Below the pieces are notes generated by a model, which searched no databases, was not told where the DNA came from, and worked only from the letters and a program-made list of their open reading frames with translations. From Microbacterium testaceum (lineage in GTDB: Bacteria > Actinomycetota > Actinomycetes > Actinomycetales > Microbacteriaceae): DNA of 64,000 nucleotides. The DNA is taken from NCBI RefSeq assembly GCF_006539145.1, contig NZ_BJML01000003.1:204276-268275 (forward strand). The letters run 5' to 3'. Each line of letters opens with the position of its first letter. The stretch's first letter is position 1. A program made the position numbers and the translations under genes. Below, piece after piece: positions 63,498 to 64,000 of this stretch.

Positions 63498-64000
63498 CCG
63501 ATTCGACCATGGTGGTTCTCGGGGCGACGTCGTTCGCTCTCGTCGTCGTGCTGTACGTCTGGCTCGCGCTCGCCCTCTCGGCTCTTTTCCGCAAGATCGG
63601 AGAGCCGGGCTGGAAGGCCTGGGTGCCGGTCCTGAACGTGGCGACCGTGCTCAAGGTCGGTGGCTTCTCTCCCTGGCTGGTCCTGCTCAATCTCGTGCCG
63701 ATCTTCGGTCTCCTCGCCTTCATCGCCGTGTTCGTCGTCGCGATCCACCGCATCAACACCGGCTTCGGCGTCGGGGCCGGACTCACGGTCCTGGGGGCGC
63801 TCTTCCCGGTCGTCTGGGCCAGCATCCTGGGCTTCGGCTCCGCCCGCTGGCACGGGGAGCGTCGCACTCAGCGTCCGGACGAGAACTCCGCCCCCGTCCG
63901 TCGCGGCAAGGACTTCGAGGGCCCCTACGTGCCGCTCATCGGAGGGTGGACTCCGGAGCAGGCCCCGCAGTCCTCGCCCCCGGATGCCGCGGCCCCGCCC
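63494..64000 (+). CDS. DUF5684-like membrane protein, 3' end outside the window
   Basis: At least 169 residues, open to the right edge. It overlaps the stop of the preceding gene by four bases (ATGA). The first 120 residues have four hydrophobic helices with KIGEPGWKAWVPVLNVATVLK between helices 1 and 2, the pattern of DUF5684-type proteins in which a conserved GxPGWKA-P motif faces the cytoplasm. A Pro/Ala-rich tail begins at about residue 125 (PYVPLIGGWTPEQAP) and may lead to another domain such as FHA, as in related loci. Function unknown. Confidence 0.6.
   Translation, partial: MTDSTMVVLGATSFALVVVLYVWLALALSALFRKIGEPGWKAWVPVLNVATVLKVGGFSPWLVLLNLVPIFGLLAFIAVFVVAIHRINTGFGVGAGLTVLGALFPVVWASILGFGSARWHGERRTQRPDENSAPVRRGKDFEGPYVPLIGGWTPEQAPQSSPPDAAAPP

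Overview
The window is a 64 kb piece of a high-GC actinobacterial chromosome, most likely from the family Microbacteriaceae and probably Microbacterium or a close relative. The reasons are the strong G+C bias at third codon positions, actinobacterial RpoB/RpoC sequences with a TTG start on rpoB, an adjacent lhr-nei pair, many genes that look leaderless, and heavy use of the word GGATGCC/GGCATCC. I see no rRNA, tRNA, insertion sequence, prophage or CRISPR array. Genus and species are inference.

Layout. Positions 1-1012 hold the end of a coiled-coil protein and a small unknown gene. Positions 1103-7571 are a trehalose-from-glycogen cluster (glgX/treX-type debranching enzyme, treY, treZ) with an unusual nested inverted repeat between treY and treZ. 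Positions 7689-13447 hold small membrane and housekeeping genes: a cation exchanger, a TspO-like protein, a glutamine amidotransferase, a LysR-like protein without a DNA-binding domain, a DUF1304 protein, a hexapeptide-repeat protein and a Nei-type glycosylase. The glycosylase gene overlaps lhr (13440-18122). Next come an ABC-F ATPase with a possible attenuating leader, an esterase, a Nudix-like gene, an M3 peptidase, a threonine aldolase, a SWIM/SNF2 helicase and an MFS transporter. Positions 29575-32292 carry an SDR and DUF6421 operon facing an Lrp/AsnC regulator. A two-component pair, several short singletons and the 5-oxoprolinase genes pxpA and pxpB-pxpC (fused) lead to rpoB-rpoC (40167-47596).

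Downstream of rpoC, two convergent secreted proteins (47737-48946) appear to be paralogs. From about 49 kb to the right edge is an envelope-directed locus: membrane proteins, a membrane-anchored Ser/Thr kinase with no outside domain, a 1984-residue membrane-tethered extracellular protein, a MoxR AAA+ ATPase, a DUF58 protein, a transglutaminase-fold membrane protein that has lost its catalytic Cys and His, and the start of another membrane protein. Four of the six junctions are tight or overlapping (three are 4-base ATGA overlaps), so the genes probably work as one machine. This is the best candidate in the window for an undescribed system.

Regulation. At least fifteen genes show a TANNNT -10 element 6-7 bases before the start codon and no Shine-Dalgarno sequence, which fits leaderless transcripts. 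The pattern decides several start codons here. Two divergent gene pairs share intergenic regions of only 35 and 42 bases. Genes inside operons, and rpoB/rpoC, use ordinary ribosome binding sites.
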